A DNA stretch of 51,929 bases from CAYOXD01 sp964407825 (GTDB lineage: Bacteria; Desulfobacterota; Desulfobacteria; Desulfobacterales; JAFDDL01), in NCBI GenBank assembly GCA_964407825.1, contig CAYOXD010000008.1, positions 1 to 51,929 on the forward strand, read 5' to 3'. Numbering within the stretch: position 1 is the first letter of the stretch; each line of letters opens with the position of its first letter. This document shows positions 17,917 through 26,642 of this stretch, one piece after another. The notes beneath the pieces are model-generated. The model was not told where the DNA came from. It saw only the letters and a list, made by a program, of their open reading frames with translations, and ran no database searches. Made by a program: the position numbers and the translations under genes.

Positions 17917-19317
17917 ATGAGGCGATGGATTTGCGGGCTGGTTTGCCTGTTGATTTTGGCTGCTTCGGGCAGTGCTTTGGCCGAATTCAAGAAAACCAAG
18001 ATCGCCGTTCTCGATTTCGATCTTCAGGGATCGGGCTTTGAGACAAAGGACATGGGGGCCATCGTCGCTGAATGGTTTACTACCGCACTGGTGAGGACCG
18101 GCCGTTTCGATGTTATCGAGCGTGCGCTGCTGAAGAAGATTCTCCAAGAGCAGAAGCTGGGAATGACCGGCCTACTGGATCAGGGGACCGCCACCAAAAT
18201 CGGAAAACTCCTGGGCGTCAAGGTGGTCATATCCGGATCGGTCATGCATCTGGGGAACATCATCGAGGTCAATGCGCGGATCATCGATGTGGAGACGGCC
18301 TCCATCATCGCCGCTGAAAGCGTTCACAGTACCAACGCCTCGAGGCTGCAGGACCTCGTGGTGGAAATGTCCCGCAGGATCATCAAGAACTTCCCCCTGG
18401 AGGGGTACGTGGTGGCCCGTGAAGGAGATCACATTACCATCGACCTGGGGAATCTGGCCGGGGTGCGCGAGGGGATGGAGTTCATGGCCTACCGGGAAGG
18501 AAAAGTGATCAAGCACCCGAAGACCGGGGCGGTGCTGTACGTGCAGCGCATAGAAACCGGCCGCTTCAAGATCACCGATGTCCGGGACACCGTTTCCGAA
18601 GGGATCCTCATGGCGGAGAAGGGCAAGAACGCCGTGGCATACGGCCAAGCGGTATCCAGTCTTGTAATGCCGCAGCTGCCTGTGTCCGGGCGGCTCTATG
18701 TCAGTGCCGATCCCAGTGATGCCCGCATCCGCATTCTCAATATTTCGCCACCCTTTGAACAGGGAATGCGGCTCACCGCCGGCCGCTACCTGCTGGAGGT
18801 TTCCGCTGAGGGATACCGCAAGGAAGCCCGGTGGGTCGACCTGGAAGCCGGGGCCGATAAATATGTCCCCATCCAACTGGCCAGAATCGAATCCCGGGCA
18901 TCCGTCACCCCCCGTCCCCCTCCGGTATTCGATCAGACCCGTGTGGCACCGGTCGAGAAAGCCCCCCCCCCGTCGAAGGAGCAATTGCGCCCTGAGATCG
19001 ACCGTTTCATGAGGATGCTTCTCTCCGGCCAGGATAGGCAGATCCGCCTGGCTGCCCGGGAAGCCGCTCGACGTCATCCCCGCGATCCCCATTTGCTGGC
19101 GGCAGCCAACGAGGCGCTTCTGGATGGGTATCTGCAGAACACCAACGACGGGATGCACATCGACGCCATGGCATGGCTGTGTAAATACCTTGGTAATTCC
19201 AAGGATTCCGATTACCTGTCTACGCTCAAGACAGTCTCCAAAGGGAAAGTCCATCGCAAGCTGAAGAGCTACGCAGAGAAGAGCTACAATATGCTCAAAA
19301 AGCACACCCACCGTTGA
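17917..19317 (+). CDS. Secreted CsgG/FlgT-like protein with PEGA domain
   Basis: The 466-residue protein starts with a signal peptide (about 1-22, ending ALA-EF). A CsgG/TolB-N-like domain (about 27-165) carries the KIAVLDFDLQG start and VSGSVMHLGNIIEVNARIID. A FlgT-C-like beta domain (about 165-245, EGDHITIDLG...VREGMEF) and a PEGA domain (about 258-318, GRLYVSADPSDARIRILN) follow. The C-terminal helical tail is unassigned. No lipobox cysteine is visible, so a soluble periplasmic location is likelier than a lipoprotein. Such proteins are linked to envelope assembly, but no partner secretion genes are adjacent. The role is inferred from domains only. Confidence 0.75.
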   Translation: MRRWICGLVCLLILAASGSALAEFKKTKIAVLDFDLQGSGFETKDMGAIVAEWFTTALVRTGRFDVIERALLKKILQEQKLGMTGLLDQGTATKIGKLLGVKVVISGSVMHLGNIIEVNARIIDVETASIIAAESVHSTNASRLQDLVVEMSRRIIKNFPLEGYVVAREGDHITIDLGNLAGVREGMEFMAYREGKVIKHPKTGAVLYVQRIETGRFKITDVRDTVSEGILMAEKGKNAVAYGQAVSSLVMPQLPVSGRLYVSADPSDARIRILNISPPFEQGMRLTAGRYLLEVSAEGYRKEARWVDLEAGADKYVPIQLARIESRASVTPRPPPVFDQTRVAPVEKAPPPSKEQLRPEIDRFMRMLLSGQDRQIRLAAREAARRHPRDPHLLAAANEALLDGYLQNTNDGMHIDAMAWLCKYLGNSKDSDYLSTLKTVSKGKVHRKLKSYAEKSYNMLKKHTHR

Positions 19318-19354
19318 GGGGACTTGTTTGAATCCACGATCAGAGCGCGGATGA

Positions 19355-19375
19355 GGGGTCTCCCCAAATTTTAAA
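19355..19375. terminator. Weak hairpin between convergent genes
   Basis: A GGGG-TCT-CCCC hairpin (19355-19365) is followed by AAATTTTAAA. It lies in the 74-bp gap between the convergent CsgG-like gene and thiolase and could end either transcript. The stem is short. Confidence 0.3.
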
Positions 19376-19391
19376 TATCTTTGGTTCGATA

Positions 19392-20570
19392 TTATTCGCA
19401 AAGTTCGAACAGCGCCGCCGCTCCCATGCCCATGCCGATGCACATGGAGACCACACCGTATCGGACCCCCAACCGTTTCATCCCGGCAAGCAGCGTGGCG
19501 CAGAGCTTGGCCCCGGTACAGCCCAGGGGGTGGCCCAGGGCGATGGCGCCGCCGTTCACATTGACCCTCGCCGGATCGATACCGAGGGCGTCTATGCAGT
19601 GGAGGACCTGGGCGGCAAAGGCCTCGTTGATCTCGAAGAGACCGATGTCGGAGAGGCGCATGCCGGTCTGGGACAAGAGCTTGGGGATGGCCAGCTTGGG
19701 GCCTACCCCCATCTCGTCGGGTTTGCAACCGATGGTGGTATATCCCTTCAGCCGGGCCATGGGGGCGATGCCGAGCTGCCGGAGCCGCTTTCCACTCATG
19801 ATGAGGGTAGCCGCCGCCCCATCGGTCACCTGGGAGGCGTTGCCCGCCGTGACGGTTCCGTCCACGGCGAATACCGGCTTCAGGCCGGCAAGGGCCTCGA
19901 GGGTGGTATCCGGTCGGATTCCCTCGTCGTGAGCCTGTAGGAAGGTTTCCCGTTGATAAGTGCCGTTGTCCTGTAGAACGAACTGGGTGGCGGGCGTCGG
20001 CACCACCTCCGTGAAGCGGTGCTGCGCCTGGGCGGCCGCCGCCTTCATGTGGGAGGTGTAGGCGAATTCATCCTGGGCCTCTCTGGGGATGTGGTACCGC
20101 TTGACCATGTTTTCGGCCGTGAGCCCCATGGACATGTAGAGTTCGGGAGCCGTCCGGGAGTGTAGCGGGTGGGGCCGAAGCACGTTTCCGCCCATGGGCA
20201 CGAAGGTCATGGATTCCACGCCCCCGCCGATGACGATGTCGGACCATCCGGCCATCACCCGCAGGGAGGCAAGGGCGATGGCCTCCAGGCCAGATGCGCA
20301 GAAACGGTTGACGGTGGCGCCTGACACCGGGTCCGGGAACCCGGCGATCTGGGCCGCGATCCGGCCGATGTTGAGGCCCTGCTCGGCCTCGGGAAAGGCG
20401 CAGCCCACCATGATGTCCTCCACGTCACCGGGGGTGACGGCGCCTGTGCGTTCGATCAGGGAGCGCAATGTGAAGGCCAGGAGATCCTCCGGCCGGGTGT
20501 CTCTGAAGGCCCCGGTGCGGTGTTTGCCCCCCGGGGTCCGGAGGGATGTGACGATGTAGGCGTCTTGCAT
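19392..20570 (-). CDS. Acetyl-CoA acyltransferase (thiolase)
   Basis: Thiolases cleave 3-ketoacyl-CoA to acetyl-CoA in beta-oxidation or condense two acetyl-CoA for PHA synthesis. The 392-residue protein has the nucleophile Cys91 in NRFCASGLEA, His347 in ALGHPLGCTGAK and Cys377 in SMCIGMGMG, so the catalytic triad is complete. GAGGAGG lies just before the ATG. It is 18 bp downstream of the FadN-type gene and transcribed with it, which argues for a beta-oxidation partner (FadA role). The nearby phaB and synthases mean it could also feed PHA. Sequence alone does not fix chain-length preference. Confidence 0.92.
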   Translation of the reverse strand: MQDAYIVTSLRTPGGKHRTGAFRDTRPEDLLAFTLRSLIERTGAVTPGDVEDIMVGCAFPEAEQGLNIGRIAAQIAGFPDPVSGATVNRFCASGLEAIALASLRVMAGWSDIVIGGGVESMTFVPMGGNVLRPHPLHSRTAPELYMSMGLTAENMVKRYHIPREAQDEFAYTSHMKAAAAQAQHRFTEVVPTPATQFVLQDNGTYQRETFLQAHDEGIRPDTTLEALAGLKPVFAVDGTVTAGNASQVTDGAAATLIMSGKRLRQLGIAPMARLKGYTTIGCKPDEMGVGPKLAIPKLLSQTGMRLSDIGLFEINEAFAAQVLHCIDALGIDPARVNVNGGAIALGHPLGCTGAKLCATLLAGMKRLGVRYGVVSMCIGMGMGAAALFELCE

Positions 20571-20588
20571 GGATGGATCCTCCTCGAT

Positions 20589-22991
20589 TCAGTTTCTAAG
20601 CGGCTTTCGAGTTCTCAGCATATGCTCGATGCGCTGATGTGTCTTTTTCTCCTTCAGAAGATCGAGGAAGGCTTCTGCCTCCAGGTTCAAAATGACCTGC
20701 TCATCTACCTCGCTCTCCGAGCGCATATCCCCACCGGACATGACATGGGCGATCCGTTTGGCCAACAAGGCATCGTATTCGGAGATGAAGCCGGCCCTCA
20801 GATAGTCGGCCGCCTGCACGTTGACCAGGCCCTGAAAGGCCTCGCCGGCCACCTTGATCTTCCGCTGCGGGGGCGGCCGGTATCCATCGGCCGTCATGCG
20901 AAGCACCTCCTTTTTCGCCTCCCCGATCAGATGGTCCCGGTTGAAGACGATCCGATCGCAGGGCCCTAAAAACCCCTTGGCCTGGGCGTCCTTTGCCGAG
21001 GCGCTCACCGTCGCGGTCGTGATGTTCATGAATGCCGGAAGGAGAAAGCGGCTCGGATCCACGCCGGTGACTGCCGCTGGAAGACCGCTCAGTAATTTTT
21101 TGTAGAGATTGAGACATCCCCCGCCCGCCGGCAAGAGCCCTACGCCCACCTCCACCAGGCCCATGTAGAGCTCCGCGTGGGCCACGATGCGGTCGGCACC
21201 GAGGCAGACCTCGCATCCCCCCCCGAGGGTCATGCCATAGGGGGCTGCCACCACCGGAAAGGAGAGGTAGCGCATGCGCTGGACCGCCGCCTGGAGGCGC
21301 CGGATCAGCCGAGCGATCCGGTCGGTTTGGCCCGCCTGGGCCGCCATTGCCAGGCTCATGAGGTCCGCTCCCGCGCAAAAGGCGCCAGGCGTCCCCGGGT
21401 CCTGGTTGCCGATAACCAGACCGTGGCCCTCGGCATCCACATAGTCGAGGGCCCTGTGGATGAAGTCGATGTTCTCCTCGTTCAGGGTGTTCATTTTGGT
21501 GTGAAATTCGCAACAAAAGACCCCCTGGCCGAGATCCACGAGGGAGGCCGAGGAACAGGACAGCGGCGCTCTGCCCCCCTCCTTCAGAAGCGTCAGCTGG
21601 AGGGCCTCCTTCCTGGGGACGATTTTCCGGTAGGTTTCCGAGACCAGGTCGAAGTAGTGAAGGGCTCCGTCTTTCATCCTGTAGAAGGCATCATGGCCCG
21701 CGGCGAGCATATTTTTAATGGTCTCCGGCAGGGTCATGCCCTCGGCCTCCATTTTCGCCGCGGATTCGGCCAGGCCGATGGCATCCCAGGTGGCAAAGGG
21801 CCCCAGGGTGAAGTTATACCCCCAGCGCATGGCGTTGTCGATTTCGACGATGGTCTCGGCGACCTGGGGAACGCGGTTGGCGGCATAGAGCAGTGAGGCG
21901 GAGAGCACCTTCCAGGCGAACCGGGCCCCCCGGTCGGTGCCGTAAACCACCGCCCGGATTTTTCCGGCCAGGGAGGCGGCCTTTTCCGCCTCCGCGAGAC
22001 AGGGGAATGCCGGAGGCTCGAACGGCTCGTACTGGAAGGTGTCGAGATTGAGGGCCAGGATGGTCTTCTTCCCCTGTCCGTCCTTTACCTTCTTGTAGAA
22101 TCCCGCGCCGGACTTGTCGCCGAGGAGATGCTCGTGGATCATGCGTCGGGCGTAATCAGGCAGTTGGTAGTACGGCCTTTCCTCGTCCCGCGGAAGCAGC
22201 CGCAGGGTGTTCTCCATGACATATCCCAGGGTGTCGAGCCCCACCATGTCGATGGTCCTGAAGCTTGCGGTTTTCGGCCTGCCCAGCACCGGTCCCAGCA
22301 GGGCGTCGGCCTCGGGCACGGTGAGGCCGTCGGTGACAAGGTGGTGAAGGGCCCTGGCGATGCCCTGAACGCCGATGCGGTTTCCCACAAAGTTCGGCGT
22401 GTCCTTGGCCCGGACGATCCCTTTGCCCAGGACCCGTTCCCCGAAATCCGAGATGAACCGAACCACCCCGGCCAAGGTGCTTTTGCCGGGGATTACCTCC
22501 AGCAGGTGCATGTACCGGACCGGGTTGAAAAAGTGGGTTCCCAGAAAATGGCGCCTGAACTCTGCGCTGAGGCCCTCGGACAGGGCAGCCAATGGAATTC
22601 CCGACGTATTGGAGGAGACAATGGCGCCTGGCTTTTTTATCGCGTCGATCCGCTTGAAAAGGGCGACCTTGATATCGGGCCGCTCGACTACGGCCTCCAC
22701 GATCCAGTCGCAGGCTCCCAATCGGTCGAAATCATCCTCCAGGTTGCCAATGCTGATGCGGTCGATATCCTGTGGATGCATCAGGAGGGCCGGCTTGGCA
22801 GCGGTGATGGCTTTTAGTGCCTCCCGGACGATCCGGTTTCTCGCCTTTTGCTCCTGGGCCTGCGCTCCATCCAGATCCGGTGGGACGATGTCCAGAAGGA
22901 GGGTGTCGATGCCTGCGCTGGCCATGAGTGCGGCAATGCCGCGACCCATGACCCCGGCGCCGATGACGGCCGCCTGCCTGATTTTTCTCAT
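20589..22991 (-). CDS. 3-hydroxyacyl-CoA dehydrogenase / enoyl-CoA hydratase (FadN-type)
   Basis: The 800-residue bifunctional enzyme performs hydration and NAD-dependent oxidation of acyl-CoA intermediates. The dehydrogenase half is N-terminal: GAGVMGRGIA NAD-binding motif at 11-20, VEAVVERPDIK, and LGTHFFNPV. The enoyl-CoA hydratase (crotonase) half is C-terminal (about 500-690, with FCAGADLMSLA and PYGMTLGGGCE). This order (HCDH first) and length match the Bacillus FadN type rather than E. coli FadB, where the hydratase comes first. GGGGAGACAACG precedes the ATG. It is upstream of and co-directional with thiolase. Confidence 0.92.
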   Translation of the reverse strand: MRKIRQAAVIGAGVMGRGIAALMASAGIDTLLLDIVPPDLDGAQAQEQKARNRIVREALKAITAAKPALLMHPQDIDRISIGNLEDDFDRLGACDWIVEAVVERPDIKVALFKRIDAIKKPGAIVSSNTSGIPLAALSEGLSAEFRRHFLGTHFFNPVRYMHLLEVIPGKSTLAGVVRFISDFGERVLGKGIVRAKDTPNFVGNRIGVQGIARALHHLVTDGLTVPEADALLGPVLGRPKTASFRTIDMVGLDTLGYVMENTLRLLPRDEERPYYQLPDYARRMIHEHLLGDKSGAGFYKKVKDGQGKKTILALNLDTFQYEPFEPPAFPCLAEAEKAASLAGKIRAVVYGTDRGARFAWKVLSASLLYAANRVPQVAETIVEIDNAMRWGYNFTLGPFATWDAIGLAESAAKMEAEGMTLPETIKNMLAAGHDAFYRMKDGALHYFDLVSETYRKIVPRKEALQLTLLKEGGRAPLSCSSASLVDLGQGVFCCEFHTKMNTLNEENIDFIHRALDYVDAEGHGLVIGNQDPGTPGAFCAGADLMSLAMAAQAGQTDRIARLIRRLQAAVQRMRYLSFPVVAAPYGMTLGGGCEVCLGADRIVAHAELYMGLVEVGVGLLPAGGGCLNLYKKLLSGLPAAVTGVDPSRFLLPAFMNITTATVSASAKDAQAKGFLGPCDRIVFNRDHLIGEAKKEVLRMTADGYRPPPQRKIKVAGEAFQGLVNVQAADYLRAGFISEYDALLAKRIAHVMSGGDMRSESEVDEQVILNLEAEAFLDLLKEKKTHQRIEHMLRTRKPLRN

Positions 22992-22999
22992 AATCGTTG

Positions 23000-23313
23000 T
23001 CTCCCCTCTGCGCTGTGGATGGACCCGTCATGCGGGTGTCAGGTTGCAGGGCGGGCCCGCGGCCGGGATCACTGCGGGCACGGACCCGATTCGCTCCAGG
23101 TATCGATTATAACAGACCCTTCCATTCATGCCAAACCTGGGCGAGAAATATCAGTTATTCAAAGGCAATCCGAGATATTGTCTCTCGCATGGGGAGTCAT
23201 CGGTATCGCTATCGGTATCGAATGGCATTATCGGGTCAGGTTTCGATCCCGTACCGATACCGATAGCGAAATTTCAAATATCTTTGGCTATGGTTTATCT
23301 TCCGGCGGCGGTA
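23000..23313. other. Gene-free stretch between fadN-type gene and phaC1
   Basis: About 320 bp with no convincing ORF. The left half should hold the promoter of the fadN-thiolase operon, and the right half holds a strong inverted repeat (separate entry) just past the end of phaC1. Confidence 0.6.
23199..23269. repeat. Tandem 12-mer and 15-bp inverted repeat
   Basis: The unit ATCGGTATCG occurs twice with a 12-nt period (23199-23220). The segment CGCTATCGGTATCG (23207-23220) is exactly complementary to CGATACCGATAGCG (23255-23268), and one more T-A pair extends the stem outward, giving a 15-bp stem with a 34-nt loop. It lies about 45 bp downstream of the phaC1 stop. A transcription end or mRNA-stabilising structure for the minus-strand transcript, or a dispersed extragenic palindrome, would fit. 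Confidence 0.65.
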
Positions 23314-25059
23314 TCAGGCCGTATCGATGCGACGTTTGACATAGCGGCCCGGGGCGCGTTCGATGATGCCATGGATGGGATCGCCGAGCCTTCGGGGCGC
23401 ATCGATCTTGTCCCCCGCCCAGTCCTTCAACCACCCATGCCAGTGGGGCCACCAACTGCCTCTCATCGAGGTGGCCGACGAAAACCACTGCCCGGCTTCC
23501 TTGCCCATATCGCCGTTGACCCAGTAGTTGCGCCGCTTGTCCGTTTCAGGGTTGATCACCCCGCATACATGGCCGCTGGCGGCCAGGACAAACTCCCTGG
23601 GGCCGGACAGGAGCCCGGCGCTGTCGAAGGCGGATTGCCATGGAACGATGTGATCGTCCTTGGCGGCCAGAAAATAGCAGGGGGTTTTAATGCGTTTTAA
23701 ATCGACTGGGATATTGCATACCTGTATGGCATCGGTGCGGACCAGACGGTTTTCCAGGTACATGTTTCTAAGATAGAAGCTGTAAACGGATGCCGGCAGG
23801 TTGACCGGATCGCTGTTCCAATAGAGGACATCGAAGGGGGCGGGAGATTTCCCCTTAAGGTAGTGGTTGATCATATGGGACCAGAGGACATCGTTGGCAC
23901 GGATAAAGGCGAAGAACATGAAAAGATCCATGCCGGGCAGAAAGCCCATCCTCTGGACGTATGACTCCATGGCCGCCACGAGCGGCTCGTCGATAAAGAG
24001 GCCGATGTCTCCCGAATTTCCGTAGTCGAGCAGGGTGGTCAGAAAGGTGGCTGAAGCGACACGGTGGCTTTGATTCCTTCCATGGAGAACTGCCAGGGCC
24101 GTGGCCAGGAGAACACCGCCGATGCACCAGCCCACCGCGTTGAGCTGCTCGCTTCCTGAGATGCTCGAGGCCACCTCCAGGGCATGGAGCAGCCCCCGCG
24201 AGACATAATCATCCCAGCCGAGATCCCGGTGTCTGGCATCCGGGTTCACCCACGAGATGAGAAAGACCCGATGCCCCTGATCGAGGCAGTATTTCACGAA
24301 GGAGTTTTCTTCCTGCAGATCCAGGATGTAAAACTTGTTGATGCAGGGCGGCACGATGAGCAGGGGACGGGCATGAACCCGGGGGGTTGTAGGCGTATAT
24401 TGGATGAGCTGGATGATCGGGTTCTCATAGACCACCGCGCCGGGAGTGGTTGCCAGGCTCTTTCCCAGTTCGAAGGCCGACTCATCGGCGAGGCTGATTC
24501 TGCCCCTGCCGATATCCTTCAGGAGATTCTCCATTCCGTCCACCAAACTGCGACCGCGGGTGGACTCCGCCAGCGCAACGGCTTCTGGATTGGAGGGGAA
24601 GAAGTGGTGTGGTGAAATGGCGTCGATGAAGAACTGCGTCAGGTATTTGAGCTTTCGTTTTTGGTTTTTCTCCATGGGAATGGCGTCAATTTGCGCCAGA
24701 AGATGCGCCGAAACCGACAGGTAGGTGTCAAGGATGAGCTTGAATGCAGGATCTTCGTGCCATGCCCTGTGAGAAAACCGCGTCCTTGCGCTGCCCTCAG
24801 CATCACCGGCCGAGGCCCGGAGCCGGGCGATGGAATCCGTCAGGGGAGGCCACGGGCAGTCCACGCCTTCCTCCGGCAACACCCCGCTCTGGAAAATCGT
24901 CATCATCTGTTCGAATAGGGTGGTCCACTCGGCGCCGATATCGATGGAGGGCGCCTGGGGCACCTGGCCGGAAACCCCTGTCAAAAACAATTGGTTGGCA
25001 TGGATGGTCAATTCGATCAGATTTAAAAAAAAGGAATAGAACATTGAGATCATATCCAT
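23314..25059 (-). CDS. phaC: Poly(3-hydroxyalkanoate) synthase, class I-like (copy 1)
   Basis: This enzyme polymerises 3-hydroxyacyl-CoA on PHA granules. It has 581 residues, class I size. An alpha/beta-hydrolase core carries the lipase-like box G-W-C312-I-G and the catalytic acid D469 in AAKDDHIVPW. The catalytic histidine is H497 in SGHVCGVINP. The N-terminal 100 residues are helical and less conserved, as usual. I saw no strong ribosome site before the ATG; M3 would be an alternative. It is transcribed divergently from phaB and from a second synthase (26643-28448), with which it shares architecture but not close sequence identity. Confidence 0.92.
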   Translation of the reverse strand: MDMISMFYSFFLNLIELTIHANQLFLTGVSGQVPQAPSIDIGAEWTTLFEQMMTIFQSGVLPEEGVDCPWPPLTDSIARLRASAGDAEGSARTRFSHRAWHEDPAFKLILDTYLSVSAHLLAQIDAIPMEKNQKRKLKYLTQFFIDAISPHHFFPSNPEAVALAESTRGRSLVDGMENLLKDIGRGRISLADESAFELGKSLATTPGAVVYENPIIQLIQYTPTTPRVHARPLLIVPPCINKFYILDLQEENSFVKYCLDQGHRVFLISWVNPDARHRDLGWDDYVSRGLLHALEVASSISGSEQLNAVGWCIGGVLLATALAVLHGRNQSHRVASATFLTTLLDYGNSGDIGLFIDEPLVAAMESYVQRMGFLPGMDLFMFFAFIRANDVLWSHMINHYLKGKSPAPFDVLYWNSDPVNLPASVYSFYLRNMYLENRLVRTDAIQVCNIPVDLKRIKTPCYFLAAKDDHIVPWQSAFDSAGLLSGPREFVLAASGHVCGVINPETDKRRNYWVNGDMGKEAGQWFSSATSMRGSWWPHWHGWLKDWAGDKIDAPRRLGDPIHGIIERAPGRYVKRRIDTA

Positions 25060-25383
25060 TTTGGGTCAGCTTGGGGACGCCTGCGTGCCAGAAATAGGTG
25101 TACTTTGGTCCTTATCGCATGATATATAAATACCATGCGCGTACGGGAACTACAATCTTTGCCTGTACGGAGGGAGGGGAGGACCGCTGAGTCAGCCTTT
25201 TACCGTATGCGTATCCGGCCGACCCAACGCTTCCATGATCCAGAAGATGGTTCCCGGCGATGATTTCCGGGATCATCCCCCCGGCATCAACACGTGAAAG
25301 ACTGAGCCAGTTTAGCAGCGAATTCATCGCGCCTTAACATAGAGGCGGTAATAACCTGCGCAGGAAGGAATGAGGGCTTCCCC
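25060..25383. other. Divergent intergenic region phaC1 / phaB
   Basis: A 324-bp gene-free stretch between divergent PHA genes, so it should contain both promoters. I found no good -35/-10 pair. The visible structure is the small inverted repeat around an AT core (separate entry). A direct repeat GTACGG lies just beyond it. Confidence 0.5.
25116..25139. promoter_or_regulatory. Candidate operator in the PHA divergent region
   Basis: CGCATG (25116-25121) and CATGCG (25134-25139) form a 6-bp inverted repeat around a 12-bp AT-rich core. Regulator binding sites often look like this, but no regulator gene is adjacent and the match is short. Confidence 0.3.
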
Positions 25384-26127
25384 ATGGATGAACGAAGACG
25401 AACGGCATTTGTGACAGGGGGGTCCCGGGGGATCGGCCGGGCGATTTGCGAGCAATTGGCCGCCGATGGCTTCAATGTGGCCATCGGGTATAACCGGGAT
25501 GAAGCCAAGGCTCAGAGCCTCGTGGACCGGTTGAGGGCCAATGGCGTTGAGGCCGGGGCATACCAGGGATCCGTGGAGAATCTCTATGATGTAAAAAAGA
25601 CCTTGGACAAGGTGTACGATGATTTCGGCCATTTGGATATCCTGGTGAATAACGCCGGCATTACGGCGGATAAAACCCTGAGGAAAATGCCCGCTGAATT
25701 TTGGCTGCGGGTAATGCAGGTCAATCTTTTTGGTACCTTCCACTGCTGCCGGGAAGCCCTGGGGTTCATGCTTGAGGCCAGTTACGGGCGTATTATCAAT
25801 ATCAGTTCCATTATCGGGTTGAGCGGCAGCGTGGGCCAGGCCAACTACGCCGCCTCGAAAGCGGGCATCATCGGTTTTACCAAGTCCCTGGCCCTGGAGG
25901 TTGCCTCCAAGGGCATTACGGTGAACGCGGTGGCTCCCGGGTTCATCATCACGGAAATGACGGGAAAGATTCCTCCGGAGATCTACAAGAAGATCGAGGG
26001 CTCCATTCCCATGAAACGTTTTGGTACGCCGGAGGAGGTAGCCCGTGTGGTCAGTTTTCTCGCGGATGAGAAATCCGCTTACATCACCGGCCAGGTATAC
26101 GGTATCAACGGCGGACTGTACATGTGA
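25384..26127 (+). CDS. phaB: 3-ketoacyl-CoA reductase (acetoacetyl-CoA reductase, PhaB-like)
   Basis: A 247-residue short-chain dehydrogenase. The cofactor motif TGGSRGIG is at 11-18 and NNAG at 89-92. The catalytic Ser lies in INISS (about 142), and the Y155-x3-K159 pair is present. Members of this group reduce acetoacetyl-CoA with NADPH to (R)-3-hydroxybutyryl-CoA, the PHA monomer. FabG of fatty-acid synthesis is the close alternative. The location between two PHA synthases and before a phasin-like gene favours PhaB. AGGAAGGAATGAGGG lies upstream of the ATG. Confidence 0.88.
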   Translation: MDERRRTAFVTGGSRGIGRAICEQLAADGFNVAIGYNRDEAKAQSLVDRLRANGVEAGAYQGSVENLYDVKKTLDKVYDDFGHLDILVNNAGITADKTLRKMPAEFWLRVMQVNLFGTFHCCREALGFMLEASYGRIINISSIIGLSGSVGQANYAASKAGIIGFTKSLALEVASKGITVNAVAPGFIITEMTGKIPPEIYKKIEGSIPMKRFGTPEEVARVVSFLADEKSAYITGQVYGINGGLYM

Positions 26128-26195
26128 CCCCGTCGTTTAGTGCAAGCCATTGAGGCGTGCCTCACCACTTTTCACCCATGGACAGGATAAAGACT

Positions 26196-26489
26196 ATGAA
26201 TCCGGAGAACATTTTCGAGTTGGTTAAAAACTACCATAAAACGGCCCTGCAAAGTTTCCAGGCGCTTCAGAGCCAGAATGAGCGTATGATGACCCTGTTT
26301 CTGGAAGGGATGCAGAAGGAAAACCTGAAGCTGGACAATAATTACAGGGAATGGCTCACAAACACGAAAAAGGCCTTCGAAGATTACCAGTCGCTGATCC
26401 TGAAGGGGCTTGATTACCTGTCGGTGTGTTTTGAGAAAAACGGGGATAAGGCACCCCGCAAGCCTTCCGATGGGACGCAAAAGAAGTAG
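26196..26489 (+). CDS. Small phasin-like protein
   Basis: A 97-residue, largely helical, amphipathic protein (NIFELVKNYHKTALQSFQAL at the N-terminus) with a lysine-rich C-terminal tail and no membrane span. Phasins coat PHA granules and have this size, helix content and genomic position. The sequence is too short for firm family assignment. I chose the second in-frame ATG because AGGA lies about 9 bases before it; ATG 26178 is an alternative. It sits between phaB and the second PHA synthase. Confidence 0.6.
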   Translation: MNPENIFELVKNYHKTALQSFQALQSQNERMMTLFLEGMQKENLKLDNNYREWLTNTKKAFEDYQSLILKGLDYLSVCFEKNGDKAPRKPSDGTQKK

Positions 26490-26642
26490 GCCCCGCACTG
26501 CTTCAAAAATCGGAGGTCTTCATCTTCAAGGCGTCGATGGCAAGCCGTACCCATATGCTTCAACTACGGGGTAGATGAAAGCGATAACCGCCCCTGAAAA
26601 CGATAGCGGAAGCGGATTCCAACAGCGAAGGAAGCCATTGTT

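Noticed and set aside
19373..23287. Shared 12-mer AAATATCTTTGG near the ends of thiolase (19373-19384) and phaC1 (23276-23287)
   Set aside because: In about 52 kb many 12-mer matches are expected by chance, and nothing else around them is shared.
25075..25100. Sigma-54 promoter for phaC1 (TGGCACG on the minus strand)
   Set aside because: The -24 half is good, but no GC-containing TTGC element occurs at the required distance.
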